From positions 689,183-753,182 of the forward strand of contig NZ_JAEPES010000001.1 of assembly GCF_016634425.1 (NCBI RefSeq): a stretch of DNA of 64,000 nt, written 5' to 3'. The DNA comes from Lacisediminihabitans changchengi (lineage in GTDB: Bacteria; Actinomycetota; Actinomycetes; Actinomycetales; Microbacteriaceae). How positions within the stretch are numbered: position 1 is the first letter of the stretch; each line of letters starts with the position of its first letter. Shown here in pieces: positions 17,567 to 24,832 of this stretch. Under the pieces are notes generated by a model, which saw only the letters and a program-made list of their open reading frames with translations, did not search any database and was not told the DNA's origin. A program made the translations under genes and the position numbers.

Positions 17567-17938
17567 ATGGCCTCGATTCCCGAACTTCTCGAATCCAACC
17601 TGCATCGCGTTTTCGGGGCAAAAAACGACGACGATAGGCACACCGCGGTGCTTGAGACCTATGCGGACCAGGTCACATTCACGGATCCCGAGGGCACCTC
17701 CGTCGGCATACGTAGCGTGGAAGCACGAGCGAGGGCACTCTCAGAGGCGGCTCCGGCAGACTTTCGATTCATCAAAGATGGTCCGGTGTACGTCGGCGAC
17801 CACAATGGCGCCCAGGCCTGGGCCCTCGGTCCAGAAGGCGGAGAGCCTGTGGCGCGAGGAATCGATTTCGTGACGGTCGAAAGCGGGAAGATCACCTCGG
17901 TGATCACGCTGCTGACCGAGATGTCGAAAGACGTCTGA
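17567..17938 (+). CDS. SnoaL/NTF2-like protein
   Basis: 123 residues from the ATG at 17567, chosen for the AAGGA motif upstream; a longer frame has no such support. The pattern of a short helical N-terminus ('ESNLHRVFGAKNDDDRHTAVLETYADQVTFTDPEG') and later beta strands ending 'SGKITSVITLLTEM' is that of small NTF2/SnoaL-like cone-shaped proteins. Such proteins bind or turn over small hydrophobic molecules or act as scaffolds; the specific function is unknown. It stands alone between two gene-poor stretches. Confidence 0.72.
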   Translation: MASIPELLESNLHRVFGAKNDDDRHTAVLETYADQVTFTDPEGTSVGIRSVEARARALSEAAPADFRFIKDGPVYVGDHNGAQAWALGPEGGEPVARGIDFVTVESGKITSVITLLTEMSKDV

Positions 17939-18364
17939 TTCGGCCCAGGCGCTGGGGCAGAGCTCGGCTGGCGTGGGGCGGGGAGCTGCTTCGCCTTCGG
18001 GACGGGCAGGTGACGCCCCGATCGGCTGATCTCACTCGGCCGCGACGATCGCCCGGGAAGTACCTGACGCGGCCTGGAGAGACCAGTACTGGCCGAGCAG
18101 ATGGCTGCGTAAAACGGCCGGGAAAAATCGACTTTGTTCTCAGGAAAACTTCAGAGTTCGTACAGCTTCAGTTGAAATTGGAACCAACGAGAGCGCGTCG
18201 TATCCGTCAGTTCCACGTTTCGAGAGGAGTAGCAGATTCAAGTGAATCGACCGGAAACGAAGGCGCCGGCTCTATCGACTCGCCGGGGCCTTCGTCATTT
18301 CGAGATCCGGCGCCCGCGCGGGCACGATCAGAGGTACGTGAGCGAGCTCAATATCGGAGGCCGC
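17939..18364. other. Gene-poor stretch with one strong hairpin
   Basis: No recognisable gene. The open frames are short and without domain similarity. The only clear structure is the hairpin at 18257-18295. Together with the gap after the tRNA this marks a decayed segment. Confidence 0.4.
18257..18295 (-). terminator. Hairpin downstream of the VapC-like remnant
   Basis: ACGAAGGC (18257-18264) pairs exactly with GCCTTCGT (18288-18295), extended by CCGGC/GCCGG inside. On the minus strand the stem is followed by TTTCC, 70 bases past the stop of the VapC-like fragment, as an intrinsic terminator would be, though the T-tract is short. Confidence 0.45.
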
Positions 18365-18670
18365 TCAGAAATAGATGATCTTGATCAGGGTTTCCAGGCC
18401 GAAAAAGTCTTTACCGTCACGAGTGATCAGAGCAGCGCCATCGGCAGCGGCCGTGGCAGCGATCATCACGTCAGGCACACGACCGCGAGGGCTCCGGCCA
18501 GCCCCCGGAACGAACTCAGTGATGTAGCCGTACTGCCGTGCAGCAGCGTCATCGAATGGAAGCCCCTCACTGAACGTCTGGTTGATCACGTCCAGGCGCT
18601 GCAGTCGCTGGATTCTCACCGAGACCTGATCAGCGACCGCTGCACTTCCGATATGCACCTCCGCCGTGAA
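18365..18670 (-). pseudogene. N-terminally truncated VapC-like PIN toxin remnant
   Basis: The frame encodes about 100 residues that match only the C-terminal two thirds of a VapC PIN-domain ribonuclease: 'LPFDDAAARQYGYI', 'GRSPRGRVPDVMIAATA' (Asp of the metal site), 'GAALITRDGKDFFGLETL'. The N-terminal strand with the first metal-binding Asp ('LDTN' type) is absent. Directly upstream, in the same frame, is a TAG stop (18671-18673) and then unrelated sequence, so the 5' part was lost by recombination. No VapB antitoxin is present. It is almost certainly non-functional; a GTG at 18658 is the only available start. Confidence 0.75.
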
Positions 18671-18800
18671 CTAGCCGTCGTCTTCTCCGGCAGACTCGAG
18701 AACACCCAGCCGAAAGCGGTTGCCCTCGTACACGACGACGGGAAGCGTAATGAACTGCCGCTGTTGCCAATTGAGATCCAATCGCTCAAGCCGATGAACA
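18671..18800 (-). pseudogene. C-terminal fragment of an unidentified protein joined to the VapC remnant
   Basis: Reading the same minus frame upstream of the TAG at 18671-18673 gives about 40 residues of protein-like composition ('RLERLDLNWQQRQF', 'LPVVVYEGNRFRLGVLE') ending at that stop. I do not recognise the family. It has no start or N-terminus: farther upstream the frame runs into a palindrome (18809-18834). It looks like the 3' end of another gene brought next to the toxin by a deletion. Confidence 0.3.
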
Positions 18801-18808
18801 ATGAGAAA

Positions 18809-18834
18809 GGGCGGGTGGCCATGGCCACCCGCCC
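18809..18834. repeat. 26-bp perfect palindrome
   Basis: GGGCGGGTGGCCA (18809-18821) is followed directly by its exact inverse (18822-18834); flanking AAA and CTT extend the stem with one mismatch. It reads as a strong hairpin in both directions, with TTCTT on the plus side, so it could be a terminator left from a lost gene. Confidence 0.9.
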
Positions 18835-18929
18835 CTTCTTGGTTACTGGCAGAGCGAGCTTGAACCCGCCTGCGTTCCGAATCGGTCGTCTCAGAACCAT
18901 GAAAGTCGAGACGCTTCGATCTGAGCTCA

Positions 18930-18959
18930 ATACCGTCTCAATAAATACCGTCTCAATAA
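18930..18959. repeat. 15-bp perfect tandem duplication
   Basis: ATACCGTCTCAATAA is repeated exactly at 18930-18944 and 18945-18959, 18 bases from the stop of the permease gene that follows on the minus strand. Confidence 0.95.
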
Positions 18960-18977
18960 ATAGTCGAAAGCAGTGGT

Positions 18978-19898
18978 CTATCGGCGCGCGACTCTCTGGG
19001 TGGTCACGGCCTTGTACGTCAGCTGCGCGGCGACGGCGATGAGGAGGCAGCCGAACAGCACGCTCGACACACGAGGGGGCAGGATCAGTGCCAGCCAGGC
19101 GCCCGGGATCGACGCCACCGTTGCCGATAGACCGAGCACGAGCCCTGCCCGCACGTTTACCGTGCCCGCCCGCCAATTCGACGCGGTGCCCACGATGCTG
19201 GTTGGGATCATCACCAGGAGGGAGGTTCCTTTGGCCACGAGGTCGCCGATGGCAAATACCCCGATGAGTGCGGGAACCGCGATGATTCCCCCGCCGATTC
19301 CGAAGAGGGCGGACAGGACTCCCATGAGAAGCCCGAGCACAATGTATGCCGCGGCGATGGAGACGCTAAGGGCGACTTCCTGTCCGCGTTCCGGGGTCAC
19401 CAGGAACAGGCGGGCGGCAACGAGCAGTATGAAGATGATGAACAGCCACCGCAGCCAGGTGAGCGGGATGCGCTTCAGGAATCTACTGCCGAGCAGTGCT
19501 CCGGCGACCGCCCCGATCGAGACGAATCCGGCGGCAACGAGATCCACCTCCCCAGCGATCACATAGGTGATGGAACCGACGATCGAGGTGGGCACGATCG
19601 CAGCGAGGGAGGTCGCCGCAGCGGCTCGCTGATTGAGTTTGGCGAACGCGGTGAGCAGCGGCACCATGATGATTCCGCCTCCGATGGCGAACAGTCCGGA
19701 GAGGAGCCCGCCCGCGAGGCCGATTAATACCATCGCCCTCCACCGGGGGGAGTCCGGCGGCCCGGCGTTTTCAGACTGCTCTGTGTTCTTCGACGGCTCT
19801 GCGTTTTCAGACGGTCCGGTGTTTTTCGATGGCTCTGGGCTAGAGGTCACGATCAGGGCCTTCCGCTTCGCTCGGCGTGTGGAGTGGATTGCTGGCAC
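18978..19898 (-). CDS. TauE/SafE-family sulfite exporter-type permease
   Basis: 306 residues. After a polar N-terminal tail come about eight hydrophobic helices in two related halves, each opening with a glycine-rich block ('GLLSGLFAIGGGIIMVPLL', 'GVLSALFGIGGGIIAVPAL'), the TauE/SafE signature. Members export sulfite, sulfoacetate or other small organic anions; the substrate is unknown here. Residues ~20-50 are a low-complexity repeat of SENA/SKNT units encoded by a 36-bp tandem duplication (19765-19836). A GTG at 19850 is an alternative start that would remove part of this tail. Confidence 0.88.
   Translation of the reverse strand: MPAIHSTRRAKRKALIVTSSPEPSKNTGPSENAEPSKNTEQSENAGPPDSPRWRAMVLIGLAGGLLSGLFAIGGGIIMVPLLTAFAKLNQRAAAATSLAAIVPTSIVGSITYVIAGEVDLVAAGFVSIGAVAGALLGSRFLKRIPLTWLRWLFIIFILLVAARLFLVTPERGQEVALSVSIAAAYIVLGLLMGVLSALFGIGGGIIAVPALIGVFAIGDLVAKGTSLLVMIPTSIVGTASNWRAGTVNVRAGLVLGLSATVASIPGAWLALILPPRVSSVLFGCLLIAVAAQLTYKAVTTQRVARR
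19765..19836. repeat. 36-bp imperfect tandem duplication in the permease N-terminus
   Basis: The units 19765-19800 and 19801-19836 share the frame GCGTTTTCAGAC…TTCGAtGGCTCT and encode the repeated polar tail of the TauE/SafE protein. Confidence 0.85.
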
Positions 19899-20081
19899 GA
19901 TTCACCATCACCGGATCATGGTAACGCCGGCGCCGCAGCCGAAAATCGTCACTCCCGTCGTTAAACCACCTCGTCCATTTTCGACCTTCGTCGCCTGTCG
20001 ACACTGGGGTGATACCCGGATTCGATGATGCGCACAATATGGTGCGCTGTCCACAACTTTCAATTTCACGAGGAGCTCGCC

Positions 20082-20210
20082 ATGCCGGTGGTCACCATCC
20101 CCGACGGAGTTGGAACTTTCTCCCCGGGCCGGTGCATCGACCAGCTCATTGTGCTTCGTCACGCACTCCCACGAAGCCCTAGCCGGGTCGAGCGAAGAGT
20201 GGCATCGTAG
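20082..20210 (+). CDS. Possible small protein or gene remnant
   Basis: An ATG at 20082 is preceded by GAGGAG at a 6-base spacing and opens a 42-codon frame (starts MPVVTIPDGVG). I recognise no family. It lies in the otherwise empty 412-base gap between the permease and the hydrolase genes. Given the decayed surroundings it may be the N-terminus of a lost gene; translation is possible but unproven. Confidence 0.25.
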   Translation: MPVVTIPDGVGTFSPGRCIDQLIVLRHALPRSPSRVERRVAS

Positions 20211-20310
20211 TGATCCCAAACATCCTGCCGCCGACCTCTCCACACGGCCGCTGCTCAAGACTTTCTGACCTTCCTCACGAGCGAGACACGAAAATTACCA
20301 AGGAGTAGCA

Positions 20311-21150
20311 ATGGCCACCATCACCGTCGGAGAAGAAAACTCTGCACCCATCGAGCTGTACTACGAGGATCAAGGCGTGGGGCGCCCGGTCGTGCTTCTG
20401 GCTGGCTGGCCGTTCGACGCTCGCTCGTGGGAGCCACAGTTGCACCCCCTCCTCGACGCGGGGTACCGCGTCGTCAGTATCGATCGTCGCGGGTTCGGTC
20501 GCTCGAGCGCTCCGATTTCGGGCTACGACTTCGACACCCTCAGCGCAGACGTCGATGTGGTGCTGACGAAACTCGACCTGCGGGACGTCACGCTCGTGGG
20601 GTTCTCGCTCGGCACCGGTGAAGTTGCGCGGTACATCGGCCGATTCGGCACCGATCGGCTTCGCAGCGCCGTGCTGATCGAAAGCCTCACGCCGACATTC
20701 GCCCACAGCGATGACAACCCGAAAGGTGTCGATGAGGCGGGGGTCAAGGGAGTGCAGGACGCGATCCTCGCCGATCGGTTCGCGTGGCTCACCGGCATGA
20801 TGGGCAACTTCTTGAACCTCGACGACTATCAAGGCACGCGAGTCAGCGAAGACACCGTGCGGGCGATGTGGTCGGCGGGCGCCGACGCGTCGCCGTACGC
20901 AACGTGGGCCTGCCCCCAAACCTGGCTCGAGGACTTCCACGCCGACCTGGAACGCTTCGACGTGCCGACCCTGATCATGCATGGCACTGCAGACCGGATT
21001 CTCTCCATCGACGGGCAGGGAGCTCGCGCTCACGAATCCCTTCCCTCCGCCCGCTACGTGGAAATCGAGGGTGGTCCCCACATCAATCCCGTCACCCACA
21101 CCGCGGAGGTCAATCAGGAGCTCTTGAGTTTTCTCGACAGCGCGTCGTAG
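20311..21150 (+). CDS. Alpha/beta hydrolase, non-heme haloperoxidase-like
   Basis: 279 residues. The nucleophile elbow 'VGFSLGTGEVARYIGRFG' (Ser99), acid 'HGTADRIL' (Asp228) and 'GGPHINP' (His257) form the catalytic triad, and the elbow context is that of cofactor-free (non-heme) haloperoxidases/perhydrolases. These enzymes hydrolyse esters and, with acetate, can form peracids that halogenate substrates; the natural role is often unclear. GGAG precedes the ATG. It is followed after 16 bases by a dehalogenase-like hydrolase and then a cupin, so the three are probably co-transcribed. Confidence 0.87.
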   Translation: MATITVGEENSAPIELYYEDQGVGRPVVLLAGWPFDARSWEPQLHPLLDAGYRVVSIDRRGFGRSSAPISGYDFDTLSADVDVVLTKLDLRDVTLVGFSLGTGEVARYIGRFGTDRLRSAVLIESLTPTFAHSDDNPKGVDEAGVKGVQDAILADRFAWLTGMMGNFLNLDDYQGTRVSEDTVRAMWSAGADASPYATWACPQTWLEDFHADLERFDVPTLIMHGTADRILSIDGQGARAHESLPSARYVEIEGGPHINPVTHTAEVNQELLSFLDSAS

Positions 21151-21166
21151 CGGTCGGGACGAGAGG

Positions 21167-22069
21167 ATGTTCGAGGATTTCGATTCCCGTCTGGTCGACG
21201 TCGACCGAGGAACAATATTCGCGCGGGTCGGAGGGGAGGGACCTCCGCTGCTGCTGCTTCACGGGTACCCCCAGACCCACGTCATATGGCATGACGTCGT
21301 TCCGCAGCTCACGAGCCACCACACCGTCGTCGTTGTCGACCTCCCCGGGTACGGTCGCTCATTCCGACCGGAGACCACCGACGACCACAGCCCCTATTCG
21401 AAGCGCGCTATGGCGAACGACCTGGTACAGCTCATGGCCGTTCTGGGCTTCGAACAATTCGCCGTCGCCGGGCACGATCGGGGCGGACGCATCGCCTATC
21501 GGATGGCGCTCGATCACGGCGCGACAATTACCGCGGTGGGCGTATTCGACGTCGTTCCCACGGGAGAAGTGTGGGCTCGCGCTAACGCGCAGTTAGCGCT
21601 CACCTACTGGCACTGGGCATTTCTGGCTCAACCGGAGCCGTTGCCGGAAGAACTCATCAACTCAAACCCGGGAGCGTTCTTCGATCATCATATTCTGGCA
21701 CTCGGGTTGGGCCGCACGGCAAAGAGGTACCCAGTAGAGCTGATGACCCTCTATCGAGAGATTCTCGATGACCCCACCGTAGTTCACGGAATCTGCGAAG
21801 ACTATCGCGCCGGAGCCGGCATCGACCGGGTCCACGACGACGAGGACGTCAGCTCCGGAAACCTCATCACCTGCCCGCTGCTGGCGTTGTGGAGCGCACC
21901 GGGTGCCCTTCCCAAGTTTTATGGCGATGTCCTGGCAATCTGGCGACGCTGGGCGACCGACGTGCGTGGAACTGGCCTGGCCGCGACTCATTTCCTGGTA
22001 GAAGACCAGCCTGATCAGGTGGCGAACGAGCTTCTCCTGCTGCTCGATCCTGCTGCTCAATCCCGCTGA
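21167..22069 (+). CDS. Haloacetate (fluoroacetate) dehalogenase-like alpha/beta hydrolase
   Basis: 300 residues. The elbow 'GHDRGGR' has Asp104 as nucleophile, with Arg105 and Arg108; Asp128 ('VFDVVP'), His149-Trp150 ('YWHW'), Tyr213 ('EDYRAG') and His275 ('ATHFLVED') complete the pattern. All but the last keep exactly the spacing (offset of 6) of the residues described for fluoroacetate dehalogenase of Rhodopseudomonas palustris (Asp110, Arg111, Arg114, Asp134, His155, Trp156, Tyr219, His280). The known enzyme hydrolyses the C-F or C-Cl bond of haloacetates. Related epoxide hydrolases lack the HWY halide pocket. Dehalogenase activity is thus a strong inference; substrate preference is open. 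Confidence 0.82.
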   Translation: MFEDFDSRLVDVDRGTIFARVGGEGPPLLLLHGYPQTHVIWHDVVPQLTSHHTVVVVDLPGYGRSFRPETTDDHSPYSKRAMANDLVQLMAVLGFEQFAVAGHDRGGRIAYRMALDHGATITAVGVFDVVPTGEVWARANAQLALTYWHWAFLAQPEPLPEELINSNPGAFFDHHILALGLGRTAKRYPVELMTLYREILDDPTVVHGICEDYRAGAGIDRVHDDEDVSSGNLITCPLLALWSAPGALPKFYGDVLAIWRRWATDVRGTGLAATHFLVEDQPDQVANELLLLLDPAAQSR

Positions 22070-22092
22070 TCCCCATTCCCGCTGATCCCCAA
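22061..22092. repeat. 16-bp tandem duplication at a stop codon
   Basis: TCCCGCTGATCCCCAT (22061-22076) and TCCCGCTGATCCCCAA (22077-22092) are adjacent near-perfect copies spanning the TGA stop of the dehalogenase-like gene. Confidence 0.95.
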
Positions 22093-22110
22093 CCTCGAAA
22101 GGACCGCACC

Positions 22111-22488
22111 GTGAACTCCCCAGACGTCGAACCCACCGCCACCGCGGATGACCAGGATCAACTCTCACGAAAACTCAAGCGCACGGAAGTGCAGCACGAG
22201 TCGTCATCCATTCCGGGCCGTGACATCGTGCAGGTGCTCACCGAAATTCCGGTAAACGTCTCGTCGGGCTGGCACCACCACCCCGGTGAGGAAGTGGGGT
22301 ACATCGTGGCGGGGACGGTTCAAATGGAACGCCGCGACGGCGAGACGCGAATTCTCAACGCGGGCGACGGATTTCTCATTCCGCCCGGTGTTCCGCACAA
22401 CGCCACGGACCTTGGACCTGACACCGGCCGAATGCTGTCGACCTACATTGTGGAGACCGGCAAACCCGTCTCCACACTCGACTCCTGA
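22111..22488 (+). CDS. Cupin_2 domain protein
   Basis: 125 residues, GTG start with GAAAGGA upstream. 'GWHHHPGEEVGYIVAGTVQM' is cupin motif 1 (His, His, Glu metal ligands) and 'GDGFLIPPGVPHNATD' is motif 2 (His). A single small beta-barrel of this kind may bind a metal and act as a sensor, isomerase or dioxygenase; the function is unknown. It follows the two hydrolases in the same direction with 41 bases between. Confidence 0.88.
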   Translation: MNSPDVEPTATADDQDQLSRKLKRTEVQHESSSIPGRDIVQVLTEIPVNVSSGWHHHPGEEVGYIVAGTVQMERRDGETRILNAGDGFLIPPGVPHNATDLGPDTGRMLSTYIVETGKPVSTLDS

Positions 22489-22534
22489 CCTCCGAACATC
22501 CCGGCGAGCTACGCCTCGATAACGCGCCTAGACC

Positions 22535-23122
22535 ATGGGATTCAGCCAGGCCGACCTGCAGGCGTACCGGGGCGGCACGTTACCCGACCTGATCTCACAT
22601 CACCTGCGCCTGCTGATCGTGGGTATCAATCCGGGGCTCCTGACCATCGCGGTGCAGGCCCACTTCGCCCGTCGGGGCAATCGGTTCTATCCCGCCCTAT
22701 ACGGTGCCGGGATCACCGATCACGTCATCGACGCATCCGCCGGTCTGAAACCGGACGATGCGAGACACCTCGACGAGCGGGGGATCGGGATCACCTCGAT
22801 CGTGCCGGCCGCGACGGCACGCGCGTCGGAATTGACCGCGGCGCAGCTTCGTGACGGCGGTATCGCACTGCGGGCTCGCGTTGCCGAGTTGCGGCCAGCA
22901 GTAGTGGCGTTTCTCGGAATCACCGCCTATCGCATCGCCTTCGATGAGCCTCACGCCCAGGTGGGCAGGCAGGAGCAGCGATGGGGTTCATCGCAGCTCT
23001 GGGTCGTCCCGAACCCCAGCGGGCTGAATGCGCACTCGTCGCTGTCTGATCTCGCTTCCGCGTATCGGGCCGTCGCGGTGGCTGCCGGCATCGAGACGTA
23101 TCCCACCCACGATGAGGCTTGA
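22535..23122 (+). CDS. mug: Mismatch-specific (G:U/T) DNA glycosylase, Mug family
   Basis: 195 residues. 'LLIVGINPGLL' (the GINPG active-site motif with catalytic Asn) and 'VVPNPSGLNAH' are diagnostic for the Mug/TDG branch of uracil-DNA glycosylases. It removes uracil or related bases opposite guanine as the first step of base excision repair. It overlaps no neighbour and precedes the sugar dehydrogenase by 29 bases. Confidence 0.9.
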   Translation: MGFSQADLQAYRGGTLPDLISHHLRLLIVGINPGLLTIAVQAHFARRGNRFYPALYGAGITDHVIDASAGLKPDDARHLDERGIGITSIVPAATARASELTAAQLRDGGIALRARVAELRPAVVAFLGITAYRIAFDEPHAQVGRQEQRWGSSQLWVVPNPSGLNAHSSLSDLASAYRAVAVAAGIETYPTHDEA

Positions 23123-23151
23123 ATGGAGAGCACCGACCGGTTGGAGGATCG

Positions 23152-24255
23152 ATGTTCCGCACCCACCACGCAGTGGCGATCGCCGCGACCGTCGCGCTCG
23201 CACTTTCCGGCTGCACTGGGAGCGCGGTCGATCCGCCGGCGTCGGTGACTCCAGCCCCCAGCTCGTCGGCGCTCGGAGTCGACGAGGTCGAACCGACCGG
23301 AGCCAGAAAGGTTGTTGCCAGCGGGCTCGACGCCCCGTGGTCGGTGATTCTCGACGGTGACGGCGCGCTGGTGAGCGAACGTGACTCCGCCGACATCCTG
23401 CAGCTTCGAGCCAGTGGTGCCCTGCGCGTCGTGGGCACTGTGCCCGGAGTGGCCCACGGCGGTGAGGGCGGACTCCTCGGGCTCGCGCTCGACGACCAGC
23501 ATCGCCTCTACGTCTACTCCACGGGCGACGACGGCAACCGCATTCAGCGCTTCGCCCTCGCTGGGCCGGCCGGCACCCCGCGGCTCGGCCGGGCGACAAC
23601 CATCCTCGATGGCCTGCCTGCGCAGCGCGTGCACAACGGCGGCCGCATTGCTTTTGGACCCGACGGGATGTTGTACGCCTCCGTCGGCGACGCTACCAAC
23701 CGCGGCTCGGCACAGGATCTCGACGAGCTCTCGGGCAAGATCCTGCGGATGACCCCCGACGGCGACGTGCCCGACGACAACCCGTTCGACGGCTCGCTCG
23801 TCTACAGCTACGGACACCGCAACGTGCAGGGCCTTGGCTGGGCCGAGGACGGCACCATGTTCGCCTCCGAGTTCGGTCAGGACACCTGGGACGAACTGAA
23901 CATCATCGAACCCGGCGCCAACTACGGGTGGCCGATCGTGGAGGGCAAGGGCGGTGGCAAGGGGCTCACCGACCCCGTGCAGCAGTGGCCGACGGATGAT
24001 GCGAGCCCGAGCGGTCTCGCCGTGCTGGGGGGCACGGTCTTCATCGCCAATCTTCAGGGCGAGCGGATCCGCGGGGTGCCGGTGGCCGACCCGACCACGG
24101 CGCGGGAGTACTTTATCGGCGACTACGGCCGCATCCGTTCGGTGCTGGAGGGGCCAGATGGCTCGCTCTGGTTCGTGACCAACAACACCGACGGGCGTGG
24201 CTCCCCACGGGAGGGCGACGACCGCATCGTCTCCGCACAGCTGGTCGGTGGCTGA
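23152..24255 (+). CDS. Sorbosone/glucose dehydrogenase-family (PQQ-type) lipoprotein
   Basis: 367 residues from the ATG at 23152, chosen for the GGAGG motif 5 bases upstream. A signal peptide ends in the lipobox 'LALSGC' (Cys21), so the protein is exported and lipid-anchored. The mature part is a beta-propeller of the GSDH family ('GGEGGLLGLALD', 'HNGGRIAFGPDGMLY', 'GHRNVQGLGW', 'GANYGWP'). Such proteins oxidise aldose sugars with PQQ or have other propeller functions; cofactor use here is unproven. Confidence 0.88.
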   Translation: MFRTHHAVAIAATVALALSGCTGSAVDPPASVTPAPSSSALGVDEVEPTGARKVVASGLDAPWSVILDGDGALVSERDSADILQLRASGALRVVGTVPGVAHGGEGGLLGLALDDQHRLYVYSTGDDGNRIQRFALAGPAGTPRLGRATTILDGLPAQRVHNGGRIAFGPDGMLYASVGDATNRGSAQDLDELSGKILRMTPDGDVPDDNPFDGSLVYSYGHRNVQGLGWAEDGTMFASEFGQDTWDELNIIEPGANYGWPIVEGKGGGKGLTDPVQQWPTDDASPSGLAVLGGTVFIANLQGERIRGVPVADPTTAREYFIGDYGRIRSVLEGPDGSLWFVTNNTDGRGSPREGDDRIVSAQLVGG

Positions 24256-24257
24256 TC

Positions 24258-24800
24258 TCAGGCGCGCAGGGCGATCGCCTCGCTCACCCAGAGCGAGTAG
24301 AGCGACCACGGATCCGTGACTCCGCGGCTCACGGCCGCGACCAGGTCGGCGAGTCCCTGGTTCGCCTCGAACCACTCCGTGTGGGGGATGCGATGCGCAG
24401 CGAACTGGCGGTGCCGAGCCTGCTCGAGCGCGCGGTCTCCGCGCTCGAACGCGAGCACCTCATCGTGCGGAAGCGCGGCGATGCGTCGGCGCGGGTTTGC
24501 GGAGGTGCCGATCTTGATGCGGTCGCCGTATCGGAGGTAGTAGACGACGTCCACGCGAGGTGCTGCCGTCATGTCAGGCCGATCGCCCACCCGCCATTCG
24601 CAGAGTGCACATAGCCATCCGCTGGGATACCGCACACCCAGCCGTGACCCGCAGGCGGCGCACGGAGCGGGGAGAACATCCGTTTCACCGATCTCGCCAA
24701 TGACCCAGCCGTGGGCTTCGAGGAGGTGGTTGAGACAGAGTTGCAGGGGAGCATCGGCGGCGACCGCGGCCGAGCACCCGTCTAACGCGCACGTGTTCAC
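24258..24800 (-). CDS. Zinc-ribbon plus GIY-YIG-like (Mug113/T5orf172) protein
   Basis: 180 residues. The N-terminal part has paired cysteines ('CALDGC', 'LCLNH', 'CAACG', 'LCALC') suggesting one or two zinc-binding knuckles. From residue ~85 'VDVVYYLRYGDRIKIGTSANPRRR' is the first strand-helix of the T5orf172/Mug113 branch of the GIY-YIG nuclease fold, with 'ALEQARHRQFAAHRI' and 'HTEWFEA' following in the usual order. The putative nuclease could act on DNA recognised by the zinc module; no partner gene indicates a pathway. It is convergent with the sugar dehydrogenase, 2 bases apart. Confidence 0.75.
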   Translation of the reverse strand: MNTCALDGCSAAVAADAPLQLCLNHLLEAHGWVIGEIGETDVLPAPCAACGSRLGVRYPSGWLCALCEWRVGDRPDMTAAPRVDVVYYLRYGDRIKIGTSANPRRRIAALPHDEVLAFERGDRALEQARHRQFAAHRIPHTEWFEANQGLADLVAAVSRGVTDPWSLYSLWVSEAIALRA

Positions 24801-24832
24801 GCCAGCACCATAGGGGTGACCCCCGACAGCGA

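Noticed and set aside
17377..17643. Minus-strand frame with a protein-like end (HSYADLDLAGQHLSLFGWD)
   Set aside because: No family recognised, no ribosome-binding site, and it overlaps the better supported SnoaL-like gene. It may be a remnant, but the evidence is too thin for a feature.
18841..18900. String resembling a tRNA T-arm (minus strand, GGGTTCAAGCTCGC)
   Set aside because: The loop would have six instead of seven bases and no acceptor or anticodon arm can be drawn, so it is not called a tRNA fragment.
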